Shown here: positions 54,041 to 61,570 of the stretch, one piece after another
Layout: every line of letters begins with the position of its first letter
Position numbering within the stretch: position 1 is the stretch's first letter
Notes under the pieces: model-generated
Seen by the model: the letters and a program-made list of their open reading frames with translations, nothing else
Told to the model about the DNA's origin: nothing
Database searches by the model: none
Assembly (NCBI GenBank): GCA_017312345.1
Contig: BLAA01000001.1
Coordinates: forward strand, 496,001-560,000
Source: Candidatus Denitrolinea symbiosum
GTDB taxonomy: Bacteria; Chloroflexota; Anaerolineae; Anaerolineales; Villigracilaceae
Direction of reading: 5' to 3'
Length of the DNA: 64,000 nucleotides
Made by a program: the position numbers and the translations under genes

Positions 54041-54796
54041 TCATGCCTTCTCCAACCCGTGCGCTTCCAGCAATGCCTCGTCTTCCAGGATTTCCCCCGT
54101 CAACCCGTCCGCGACGATGAGTCCCTCGTCCATGACGAGGGTGCGCGGGAAGAGTTCTTTCACCAGCGCCATATCATGCGTAGAGACGAGCATGGTGATG
54201 GGCAGGTCGCGCAGCAAATGGATCAGCGTCCGACGGGCGCGCGGGTCGAGGCCTGCGGAGGGTTCGTCCAACACCAGGAGCGACGGGCGCATCGAAAGGA
54301 CGGTGGCGATGGAGATACGTTTCTTCTCGCCCATGCTCAGGTGGTGCGACAGCCGGTCGGCGTAGGCGCTCATGTGGACGGCGGCCAGCGCCTCGTCCAC
54401 GCGGGCGCGGACTTCGTCCTCGGGCAGTCCCATGTGGAGCGGGCCGAAGGCCACGTCCTCGAAGACGGTGGGAGAGAAGAGCTGGTCGTCGGGATTCTGG
54501 AAGACGAGTCCCACCATCGAGCGGACGACCGGCAGGTTGTCGCGCGTGAGGCGCAGGCCCATCACTTCGATCTCGCCGCGGCCCTCCAAAATTCCGTTCA
54601 GGTGCAGCATCAGCGTGGACTTGCCCGCGCCGTTCGGCCCCACCAACGCGGCCTTGTCGCCCGCGCAGAGCCGGAACGAAACGCCGCGCAGGGCTTCGTG
54701 TCCGTCGGGATAGGCAAAGCGCAGGTCTCGCGCCTGCAAAACGTCTCCTTCGCATTCGGGGATTTCGTATTTGTGAGCGGGATGAGAAACAGGCAT
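54041..54796 (-). CDS. cbiO: Cobalt/nickel ECF transporter ATPase CbiO
   Basis: A 251-residue ATPase of the cobalt/nickel energy-coupling transporter. Walker A GPNGAGKST (about 49-57), Q-loop VFQNPDDQLFSPTVFEDVAFGPLHMGLP (the NPDDQLF segment is typical of CbiO/EcfA), signature LSMGEKKRISIATVL and Walker B LLVLDEPSAGLDP. The signature has LSMGEK in place of LSGGQ. The start at 54796 shares one base with the stop of cbiQ (TAATG), so the two are translationally coupled. Confidence 0.95.
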   Translation of the reverse strand: MPVSHPAHKYEIPECEGDVLQARDLRFAYPDGHEALRGVSFRLCAGDKAALVGPNGAGKSTLMLHLNGILEGRGEIEVMGLRLTRDNLPVVRSMVGLVFQNPDDQLFSPTVFEDVAFGPLHMGLPEDEVRARVDEALAAVHMSAYADRLSHHLSMGEKKRISIATVLSMRPSLLVLDEPSAGLDPRARRTLIHLLRDLPITMLVSTHDMALVKELFPRTLVMDEGLIVADGLTGEILEDEALLEAHGLEKA

Positions 54797-55614
54797 TAAA
54801 GTCTTCCGATCAATTGAAGGAGCAGGAGCGAGCCGAACGCCAGCGCGGCAAACAGCCAGTCGCCGGGCTTCATCACGTGCGGGCGGAGCGTGCGAAGTTG
54901 CCCCGTGTAGCCGCGCGCGAGCATGGCGTTGTAGATGCGGTCGCTGCGTTCGTAACTTCTCAGGAAGAGTTGACCGGCCATGTTGCCTGTGACTTTGGCG
55001 CGCCACGCCACCCCCCTCTTATTCCTCCCCCATTTTTGCAAAAGGGAGACGGAGGGGGGTAAGGTTGCGCTGCGCGCGTCCCGCGCCCGAAGCAGACGCA
55101 TCGCCTCGTCCGTCAGCACGAAGAGGTAGCGGTAGAGGAACGCGACGATCGTGGTCAAAATTTTCGGGACGCGTAAATGCTCGAAGGCGTGGACCATGTC
55201 GGGGAATTGCGTGACCGCCGCCAGCAGGATGGCCGCCTGCACCGACAGCCACGAGCGGAGGAGGATGCTGGCAAATTTGACCAGCCCGTAGTCGGTGGGC
55301 GTCAGCGCGAACGGGCCGACGCGCCACTCCGCGAGCGGATTTCCCAGCGGGGAGAAGATGGCCGAGACCGCTGCCAGCGCGAACGGCAGGGCCAGGAACG
55401 AACGGCGAAAGGTGAAGTCCAGGCCGAGGTTCGAGAGATGATTCGCCCAGAGAAGCAAAATCCACGCCAGGCCAAAGGCGGCCCAGGCGCCGTCGGGCAG
55501 GAGCGCGTTGGACAGGATGAAGAGGACCGTCAGCGTCACTTTGACGCGCGGGTCGAGGCGGTGGAGCCGGCTGTCGGCCTCGTGAAAGCGGTCAAAGGCG
55601 TTGACGTGCATCAT
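54796..55614 (-). CDS. cbiQ: Cobalt/nickel ECF transporter transmembrane protein CbiQ (with repeat insert)
   Basis: A 272-residue T-component with about six membrane helices. Conserved features: the N-terminal LHRLDPRVKV, DMVHAFEHLRVPK and the coupling-helix region RSYERSDRIYNAMLARGYTG. Between RARDARSA and WRAKVTGNMAG lies an insert LPPSVSLLQKWGRNKRGV encoded by the 51-bp palindrome at 55010-55060; other CbiQ proteins run straight through here. The length is a multiple of three, so the frame is kept. The start is 55614, or ATG 55611. Confidence 0.93.
   Translation of the reverse strand: MMHVNAFDRFHEADSRLHRLDPRVKVTLTVLFILSNALLPDGAWAAFGLAWILLLWANHLSNLGLDFTFRRSFLALPFALAAVSAIFSPLGNPLAEWRVGPFALTPTDYGLVKFASILLRSWLSVQAAILLAAVTQFPDMVHAFEHLRVPKILTTIVAFLYRYLFVLTDEAMRLLRARDARSATLPPSVSLLQKWGRNKRGVAWRAKVTGNMAGQLFLRSYERSDRIYNAMLARGYTGQLRTLRPHVMKPGDWLFAALAFGSLLLLQLIGRL
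55010..55060. repeat. CCCCCCTC... palindromic element, copy 3 (in cbiQ)
   Basis: 51 bp, from ACCCCCCTCTTATTCCTCCC to GGGAGACGGAGGGGGGT. The outer arms are complementary and the centre is TTTTTGCAAAA. Length divisible by three. Same family as 15314-15365 and 38648-38703. Confidence 0.8.
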
Positions 55615-55652
55615 GTGGGAATTGTAACCGGCGCCAGGGAGAGTCGCCGGGC

Positions 55653-56591
55653 CTACGTGCTTTTCTTTTTCAGACTCGTCCCGACCACCACCATCAATCC
55701 CAAAACCACGACCGCGCCGACCGCGCCCGCCACGATCGTGGACAGCGGCGTTTCGCCGAGGAAGGGGATGGTGTAGTCGGGCAGGATCTGGTAGGGCGCG
55801 GATTGTCCCTGCCCGAGGAAGCCGATGTTTTCCGCCACGCGCTCCAGGCCGTCGGGATGGGCCGAAGCCAGCGGGGAGAGAAGCACGGCGATCAATGCGA
55901 CCAGCGCGCCGCCGGCCACCCAGCCGCGTCCGCCTTTTTCCGCGGTCGCTTTTTCGCTCAGCAGGTCGGGACGCGTCTGCTCGATGAACGCCAGCGCGGC
56001 GACGGTGATGAGCGCCTCGCCGATCCCGATCAGCGCGTGAACGCCCAGCATGGCCGGGAGGACGATCTCCAGGCGCGAGGTTCCGCTCAGCCAAAGTTGC
56101 AGGGAGGTCGCCAGCGCGGTCGCCAGCGTCGCGATCCACGCGGCGGCGCCGGCCGCCGCGTAACGCGCTCCCTTGCCAAGTCCGGCTGCGGCGCGGTAGA
56201 GTCCGTAGCCGACGGAGGCGGTCAGCAGTCCCATGTTAAAGATGTTGGCGCCCATCGCCAGCAGGCCGCCATCCTGGAAGAGCAATCCCTGCACCGCGAT
56301 GACGGCGGTCATCACCAGTACCGCGGCCCACGGACCGAGGACGATCGCCGCGAGCGCGCCGCCGAGGAAGTGACCCGACGTCCCGCCCGCGACCGGGAAG
56401 TTCAGCATCTGCGCGGCGAAGATGAAGGCCGCCATGACGCCCATCAGGGGGATCTGTTTTTCTCCGAGCGATTGGTTCGTTTTGGAGATGGCAACCCCGA
56501 CGGTGACCGCGGTGATCGCCCAGAAGAGCAGGGAGATGACCAGGTTGAGAAACCCGTCTGGGATGTGGAGGGGAGCAGGAGAGAAGTACAT
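55653..56591 (-). CDS. cbiM: Cobalt/nickel transporter CbiM with fused CbiN-like PDGLE domain
   Basis: A 312-residue protein. Start MYFSPAPLHIPDGFLN: the HIPDGFL region holds the histidine that binds the metal. PVAGGTSGHFLGGALAAIVLGPWAAVLVM and GIGEALITVAALAFI are hallmark segments. After about residue 225 a PDGLERVAENIGFLGQ segment (CbiN/PDGLE-type) and a last helix are fused. The start at 56591 has AAAGG upstream. Together with cbiQ and cbiO it forms a cobalt or nickel importer, under a Fur-family regulator. Confidence 0.94.
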   Translation of the reverse strand: MYFSPAPLHIPDGFLNLVISLLFWAITAVTVGVAISKTNQSLGEKQIPLMGVMAAFIFAAQMLNFPVAGGTSGHFLGGALAAIVLGPWAAVLVMTAVIAVQGLLFQDGGLLAMGANIFNMGLLTASVGYGLYRAAAGLGKGARYAAAGAAAWIATLATALATSLQLWLSGTSRLEIVLPAMLGVHALIGIGEALITVAALAFIEQTRPDLLSEKATAEKGGRGWVAGGALVALIAVLLSPLASAHPDGLERVAENIGFLGQGQSAPYQILPDYTIPFLGETPLSTIVAGAVGAVVVLGLMVVVGTSLKKKST

Positions 56592-56625
56592 GCGATTTTC
56601 CTTTCTTGCGACAAGCCAATTGTAG

Positions 56626-56665
56626 GGCAAGTTTCAACTTGCCGGGCGCAATTTCGAAAATTGCG
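56626..56665. repeat. Two short hairpins between fur-like gene and cbiM
   Basis: GGCAAGTT-tc-AACTTGCC (56626-56643) and CGCAATTT-cga-AAATTGCG (56647-56665). No T-run on either side. They may stabilise or trim the transcript, or be dispersed repeats. Confidence 0.55.
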
Positions 56666-57085
56666 TTACTTTTGACAGTCCGGGCAAATGCCCAATAATG
56701 CGATGTGACTCGCGTCCAACTGGAAGCCCGTGGACGCGCTCAACTGGTCGTAGAGTCCCGTCAACGCCGCGGCCTCCACCGACACGGTCTTTCCGCATTT
56801 TCGACAGATCAGGTGATGATGGTTTTCCTCCGTCAATTCGTAGACCAGTTTCCCGCCGCCGACGTGCGCGGCCAAAGCGTATCCGTTCTCGACGAGAAAT
56901 TCCAGCGTGCGATAGACGGTGGCCTCCGTCAACCCGGGCTGGGCGCGCCGCGCCCGCGCGTAGACTTCGGTGGGCGGGAGATGTCCGCCCGCCTGACGGA
57001 GCGCGTGCAGGATCGCCATCCGCTGGGAGGTCATGCGGAAGCCGCGTTCGTGCAGCCGGTCAATGAGATAGGAGCCGCAGGTCAT
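56666..57085 (-). CDS. Fur-family metalloregulator
   Basis: A 139-residue Fur-family protein. Winged helix at residues 8-80 (RGFRMTSQRMAILHALRQAGGHLPPTEVY, EATVYRTLEFL). The metal-binding part has ENHHHLICRKCGKTVSVE and a final CPDC, so the structural Cys4 zinc site is intact. It heads the cbiMQO operon, so nickel or cobalt sensing (Nur-like) is a fair guess; zinc or iron sensing cannot be excluded. The start at 57085 (MTCGSYLIDRL) has AAGGAAA upstream. Confidence 0.92.
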   Translation of the reverse strand: MTCGSYLIDRLHERGFRMTSQRMAILHALRQAGGHLPPTEVYARARRAQPGLTEATVYRTLEFLVENGYALAAHVGGGKLVYELTEENHHHLICRKCGKTVSVEAAALTGLYDQLSASTGFQLDASHIALLGICPDCQK

Positions 57086-57097
57086 GGATTTCCTTAA

Positions 57098-57120
57098 TGC
57101 AAGAAGTTGCAATAAGTATA
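57098..57120 (-). promoter_or_regulatory. Promoter and putative operator of the fur-cbiMQO operon
   Basis: TGCAA-gaag-TTGCA (57098-57111, with TTGCAA at 57107-57112) is an inverted repeat 12 bp upstream of the start codon. A -10 like TATACT (minus strand, 57115-57120) overlaps its upstream edge. The halves resemble the TTGCAA half-site known for Nur of Streptomyces, though that consensus has 5-bp spacing and here it is 4. Confidence 0.45.
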
Positions 57121-57124
57121 CAAC

Positions 57125-57165
57125 AAAAAGAGCCGCGCGGCAGGCAGACAGCCTGCCGCGCGGCT
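57125..57165 (-). terminator. Terminator of the NACHT-FGE/small-partner operon
   Basis: AGCCGCGCGGCAGGC-agaca-GCCTGCCGCGCGGCT (57131-57165) is a perfect 15-bp stem; on the minus strand a run CTTTTTG follows. It is placed between the small partner gene and the Fur-family promoter. Confidence 0.9.
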
Positions 57166-57213
57166 TGAAGGATCTGCAGAAAGCGCCGCGCCAGCGCTCG
57201 TTTCAAAAGGTCT

Positions 57214-57630
57214 TTATCTGGCCGCGGCCGCGTTCTCCGCTTTCATCTTCTCCGCCACTTTTTTCGCGATCACCCCAAACCCCGCGGCCGGGTTGGCGAT
57301 GGTAGCGAGCGCGACCTCCAGGATGTCGGGCGCGATCCGCTTCACGTTGCGCAGGCGCTGGGCCAGGAAGCCTTCGTTCGACTCGGGGCCTTTCTTGTCT
57401 TCGTCTTCGAAGGTTTGTAATTCGGATTTGAGATCGGCTTTGTCGGCGGCGGGCAGGTCTGCGCGCTCGTCCACCTGTCTGTAGATTTCGCTGAATTTGG
57501 ACTTAATGTTGATGCGATTGTGGTCGCCGGAGACGATCACACTGCTGTTGACGTCGCCGCCGATGACGATGCTTCCGTCGCCGCCGGAGACGACGCGGTC
57601 CGCGCGCCGGGATGGTTTGTTTGTGGGCAT
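57214..57630 (-). CDS. Small GGDVN-motif protein, partner of the NACHT gene
   Basis: A 138-residue protein. After a short basic start (MPTNKPSRRAD), residues 14-41 hold a beta-type repeat: GGDGSIVIGGDVNSSVIVSG. The rest is helical and charged (SEIYRQVDERADLPAADKADLKSELQTFEDEDKK), then a segment LEVALATIANPAAGFGVIAKKVAEKM that may form a membrane-active or packing helix. The same kind of GD-x-S-x-V-x-x-GDVN-x-S-x-I motif is in the N-terminus of the gene upstream. Start at 57630, AAGGAGAGAAT upstream. I know no function. Confidence 0.68.
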   Translation of the reverse strand: MPTNKPSRRADRVVSGGDGSIVIGGDVNSSVIVSGDHNRINIKSKFSEIYRQVDERADLPAADKADLKSELQTFEDEDKKGPESNEGFLAQRLRNVKRIAPDILEVALATIANPAAGFGVIAKKVAEKMKAENAAAAR

Positions 57631-57670
57631 ATTCTCTCCTTGTTTACATGACATCTTGTATAAGTCAGCC

Positions 57671-57686
57671 GACGTTAGAGAACGTC
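57671..57686. repeat. Palindrome GACGT-tagaga-ACGTC
   Basis: Third member of the acgttctctaacgt family, in the gap between the small GGDVN gene and the NACHT gene. Confidence 0.55.
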
Positions 57687-57756
57687 TTTTACGCAATGCG
57701 TGTTGCGCGCTCGCCGCGAAGCGCCCGTCTCTGCCGGGCGCCTCGCTCCGTCCCAT

Positions 57757-60516
57757 TTACAGGCTTTCCAGCGGGGCGATCGCCACGCGGAAGCCGAGGT
57801 CGTCGTTGAACGTCAGCGGGATGGACCAATTGCAGAACGCGGCCCGGGCAAACCACTGGTAGCCGATCCACGAGCCGCCGCGCACCACGCGGTAGCGGCG
57901 GTCGTCATCATACCACGAGCAGGTCCATTCCCAGACGTTTCCGCTCATATCCCAGGCGCCCGCCGGGCTGGTCCCCTGCGGGAAGGTGCAGACCGCCGTT
58001 GTGCCGCCCAGCCCCGCGTCCTGGATGTCGCTGTCCCAGGTGTTGGCGGCGGTTTTGTCGAAGCCGTCGCCCCAGGGATATTCGTGTCCGTTCTGGCCGC
58101 GCGCGGCAAATTCCCATTCTGTGGTGTTGGGCAGGCGCACGGTGTAGCCGTCTGGCACGGCCACCACGTTTTTGGCGAGCCAGTTGCAGTAGGCTTCGGC
58201 CTCATACCACGAGACGCCCACCACCGGGAAGATGGGATTTCCCAGTTCGATGTTGTACCAGAAGTAGGGCGCGTTTCGCCGCGTCTGCGGACGATGATCG
58301 AGCCAGTCGCGTTCTATCGTCTCCAGCGTGCGTTCGTCGTATTTTCCTGTGCGCCAGGCCCAGCCGATGTCGCTCCACAGGGCGCGGGTCTGGTAGCCGC
58401 CGGCCTGCACGAAGCGGGCAAACTGTCCGTTCGTGACGGGATATTTGGCGATCCAGAAGCGGTTCTCGATTCTGACCTTGTCTTTTTTCGCGCCGAAGAG
58501 GAACTCTCCCGCCGCGATCTCCATGAACCGATCCAGGTCGGGCGGACGCCAGCCGAGGCGTCCGAGCAGCAGCCCGGCGCGCCGTCTCAGGTCGGGGTGG
58601 ACTTCGGCTTTTTGCATTGTGGGGGCGAGCGCTAGCAGGACGCGGTCCTTGCTCTGGAGCGGGACGCCGCCCGGCCAGGTGTCCAGCACCGCTTCGCCCG
58701 CCAGGACGGCGGCCTCGCCCGGCGCGCCGTCTTTGGAGCCGGCCAGTAATTCGACCACTTCGCCGGCCACTTTGGAGAGTTGCTGCCGGACGCCGATGTA
58801 GCCGATGGTGAGCAGGGTGGTTTCGCGCCAGGCCTGCTCGCCCACATGCCGGAGCAGGGCTTCGGCGATGGGTTTGGCTTCGCCCTGGCCTTTCAGGGCC
58901 AGGGCCGCAGCCGAGAGGTATTCTTCGAATGTGAGGTGGATGAAGCCGAATTCGCCGGGGCCGCGTTCGAGCAGGAGCGCGGCGTGTTCGCGCACGTCTT
59001 GCAGGAATTGGCGGGCCGCGTTGGCGGGCGAGGGGCTGCCCTGTTCTTTGAAGATCTCCTCCAGTTTGCGCCCCAGTTCTTCGCGCTTGACCAGTCCTAC
59101 GCCGGGGCTGATCTCGTGCATCCACAGCGCCAGCGGGGCGAGGACGCGCACGGTTTGCAGTTCGTCGAGGTCGCGGCTGGGGGCGCGTCCGCTGAGGGAG
59201 CGGGCGCGGTTCCAGGTAGAGAGGAGAGTCGTCACGTATTGGTCGTAGAGTTGGACGCGCCGCTCGGGCAGGGTCACGCCCTGGCGTTTCATCAGCGCGA
59301 GGATGGTCAGCAAGAGGGGCGTGGAGGCCAGCCGCCGCACGCCGGCGTTCTGGTAGATGGCGTCGAGCAGTTCGCGGCGGTCCTGGTCGGCGTCGCCGCG
59401 CGCCACGTCGGTGTCGCCCTGCGCCTGTTTTTCGATGGCGGCCATCCAGCGTTGGACGAATTCCTCGATTTCGCTGTCGTCGAAGTCCACGAGGGTGCAT
59501 TCCAGCAGTCCCTCCGCGGAGGGACGCACGGCGCGGTAGCCGACGATGCGGCTGGTGAGGACGAATTTGTTGCCGGGGCGGCGGTGGAAGGCGAAGAAGT
59601 CCATCACGCGTTCGACGACGGTGTTGCGCAGGTTCAGGTCGCGCACCTCGTCGAGGCCGTCGAGGAGGATGAGGGCGCGGCCGGCGCGCAGGGCCTCGGC
59701 CAGCATGGGACCGATGGAATGGTCCGCGCCGATGTCTGAGAAGTATTCGGCGATGAAGTCGTCGAGGCGCACGTCCGCCTCCTGGAGGGCGTTGGCGTAG
59801 GCTGCCAGCGGCAGGAGGATGGGGAGGCGGTCTTCGAGTCCGACGAGGCGGCCCTCGCCGCGCGCCAGCAGCAGGGCCAGGTATTTCAGGAAGGTGGTCT
59901 TGCCCGCGCCGGGGTCGCCGAGGATGATGAGGCCGGAGCGCTGGCTGAGGATGTTGAGCAGGGGCAGGGGTTCGCTGAGGCGCAGGGGCTGGGAGTCTTC
60001 GTCGGTGGGGAGGCGCCCGGCCAGGCTGAGATCGCGTTTCCAGGTCTCGCCTTCGGGCAGTTCGAGGCGGGCCTTGAGCGGCACGTATACATCCAGCAGG
60101 GGGAGGCGCAGGGGGATGCGGTCTGCCACGCCCATACCTTTCAAGCTGAGGTAGTTGTGACGGTCTACGAGGTAGGCGAGGTAGGATGCGGTGGCTTGTT
60201 TCAGGTCGGGGACGGGCAGGGAGGCCGTTTGTCCGCGCCAGAAGCGGTCGGCGATGACGATCGTCTGGGCGTGGAAGATGGCGCTGTCGTTCACATCCCC
60301 CTGGACGGCCACGCTCGAATCCCCGCTTTGGAGGAGGCTCTGGCCGCGCCCGGCGGGGCGTTTGCGGCTTTTGGCCGAGGCGCTGCCAGCCTGAATACGC
60401 GCCCGCAGTTCGTCAATTTTCTGGTTTACGATGTCGTCGCCCAGTTCGGGGCGCAGGTTTTCAAGGCTGGCGATCTTGGCTTGCAGTTCGGCGATGCTTT
60501 CGCGTCGTTTAGGCAT
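57757..60516 (-). CDS. NACHT NTPase with C-terminal FGE-sulfatase domain
   Basis: A 919-residue protein. Residues 1-50: coiled coil (ESIAELQAKIASLE). 64-86: SGDSSVAVQGDVNDSAIFHA motif. About 190-400: NACHT NTPase, Walker A GDPGAGKTT (200-208), Walker B ILLDGLDEV (283-291), and VLTSRIVGYR. 400-640: helical, with FGFIHLTFEEYLSAA (522-536) typical of NACHT proteins. About 664-919: formylglycine-generating-enzyme-like domain (YPVTNGQFARFV, GVSWYEAEAYCNWLA, LPNTTEWEFAARG, GNVWEWTCSWYD, RVVRGGSWIGYQ). It resembles bacterial NLR-like conflict proteins. The start is 60516, with GAGGTG upstream; the reading frame is open further. Confidence 0.9.
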   Translation of the reverse strand: MPKRRESIAELQAKIASLENLRPELGDDIVNQKIDELRARIQAGSASAKSRKRPAGRGQSLLQSGDSSVAVQGDVNDSAIFHAQTIVIADRFWRGQTASLPVPDLKQATASYLAYLVDRHNYLSLKGMGVADRIPLRLPLLDVYVPLKARLELPEGETWKRDLSLAGRLPTDEDSQPLRLSEPLPLLNILSQRSGLIILGDPGAGKTTFLKYLALLLARGEGRLVGLEDRLPILLPLAAYANALQEADVRLDDFIAEYFSDIGADHSIGPMLAEALRAGRALILLDGLDEVRDLNLRNTVVERVMDFFAFHRRPGNKFVLTSRIVGYRAVRPSAEGLLECTLVDFDDSEIEEFVQRWMAAIEKQAQGDTDVARGDADQDRRELLDAIYQNAGVRRLASTPLLLTILALMKRQGVTLPERRVQLYDQYVTTLLSTWNRARSLSGRAPSRDLDELQTVRVLAPLALWMHEISPGVGLVKREELGRKLEEIFKEQGSPSPANAARQFLQDVREHAALLLERGPGEFGFIHLTFEEYLSAAALALKGQGEAKPIAEALLRHVGEQAWRETTLLTIGYIGVRQQLSKVAGEVVELLAGSKDGAPGEAAVLAGEAVLDTWPGGVPLQSKDRVLLALAPTMQKAEVHPDLRRRAGLLLGRLGWRPPDLDRFMEIAAGEFLFGAKKDKVRIENRFWIAKYPVTNGQFARFVQAGGYQTRALWSDIGWAWRTGKYDERTLETIERDWLDHRPQTRRNAPYFWYNIELGNPIFPVVGVSWYEAEAYCNWLAKNVVAVPDGYTVRLPNTTEWEFAARGQNGHEYPWGDGFDKTAANTWDSDIQDAGLGGTTAVCTFPQGTSPAGAWDMSGNVWEWTCSWYDDDRRYRVVRGGSWIGYQWFARAAFCNWSIPLTFNDDLGFRVAIAPLESL

Positions 60517-60631
60517 CTTCACCTCTACGCGTTGCGCGTAACTGGAGTATATCGAATTCCCGCTTTCTGTGGCTTGCGTTCTTGTAAGGGGCTTTTTCCC
60601 TGCCTTTTTTGCCGGGGGAGACGACGCTCGG

Positions 60632-61570
60632 TTACCGCTCTCCCACCAGGTCGAGCATTTTGTAGGGATCGTAGGCATCGCGCAGGCCGTCGCCGATGTA
60701 GTTGACCGAGATGATGGCGAGGAAGATCATCAGTCCGGGGAAGATTCCCAGCCAGGGGTATTTGGTGAAGTGTTCCTGTGCGTTGTCAAGCAGGTTGCCC
60801 CACGAGGGCGTGGGCTGCTGGATGCCGAAACCCAGAAAACTCAGTCCCGATTCCTGGATGATGGCGTAGCCCAGGTCGAGCGTGGCTTCCACGATGATGG
60901 GGCCGATGGCGTTGGGCAGGATGTGACGGATGATGATCCAGCGGTCAGAGCCTCCCAGGGCGCGCACCGCCGACACGAAGTCCAGTTCGCGCAGCGTGAG
61001 GAAGGCGGCGCGCACCAGCCGCGCGAAGGTCATCCAGCCGAAGACGCCGATCACCAGGCTGATGGTGAACACGCTGTTGCGCTCGAGGAGCGGCGCGTTG
61101 GTCTCGCGCAGGATGGCGCTCAACAGGATCAGGACGAGAAACGAGGGCAGGGAGAGGAAGGCGTCGGTCAGGCGCATCAGGACGTTGTCGAGCCAGCCGC
61201 CATAATAGCCCGCGATGGCGCCGATGGGGACGCCGATGGCAAGCGAGATGCAGACCACCAGCAGCCCAACCATGAGCGAAATCCTCCCGCCGTATAGGAC
61301 GCGCGTCAACAGGTCGCGGCCCATGGCGTCGGTTCCCATTGGGTGAGACCAGGAGGGCGGCTGGTATTTTTCGGGCGTGTTGGAGGCGGTGGCGCTGTAT
61401 GGGGAAAGCGGCGCGAGCAGCGCCAGCAGAATCAACAATCCGAGGACGACCGATCCGCCGATGGCGCCCGGGTGGCGGCGGAAGCGCTTCCACACGGCCT
61501 GTCCCGCGCTGGCGGGGGGGGCCGCTTCGTTCTGAACGGGGGAGGCGGTTTCCTTCAACGCGTCTCTCAC
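60632..61570 (-). CDS. Peptide/oligopeptide ABC transporter permease (OppC/DppC-like)
   Basis: A 312-residue permease with six membrane helices and an N-terminal cytosolic tail. Typical motifs: HPMGTDAMGRDLLTRVLYGGRISLMVG and the coupling loop REL.DFVSAVRALGGSDRWIIIRHILPNAIGPIIV. Overlaps the OppB-like gene by 4 bp. Together with the binding protein it imports peptides or other solutes; ATPase genes are not in the window and may lie elsewhere. Confidence 0.92.
   Translation of the reverse strand: MRDALKETASPVQNEAAPPASAGQAVWKRFRRHPGAIGGSVVLGLLILLALLAPLSPYSATASNTPEKYQPPSWSHPMGTDAMGRDLLTRVLYGGRISLMVGLLVVCISLAIGVPIGAIAGYYGGWLDNVLMRLTDAFLSLPSFLVLILLSAILRETNAPLLERNSVFTISLVIGVFGWMTFARLVRAAFLTLRELDFVSAVRALGGSDRWIIIRHILPNAIGPIIVEATLDLGYAIIQESGLSFLGFGIQQPTPSWGNLLDNAQEHFTKYPWLGIFPGLMIFLAIISVNYIGDGLRDAYDPYKMLDLVGER

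Noticed and set aside
57757..57960. Full diversity-generating retroelement
   Set aside because: Only the target-like end of the FGE domain is present; no reverse transcriptase or template repeat in the window.
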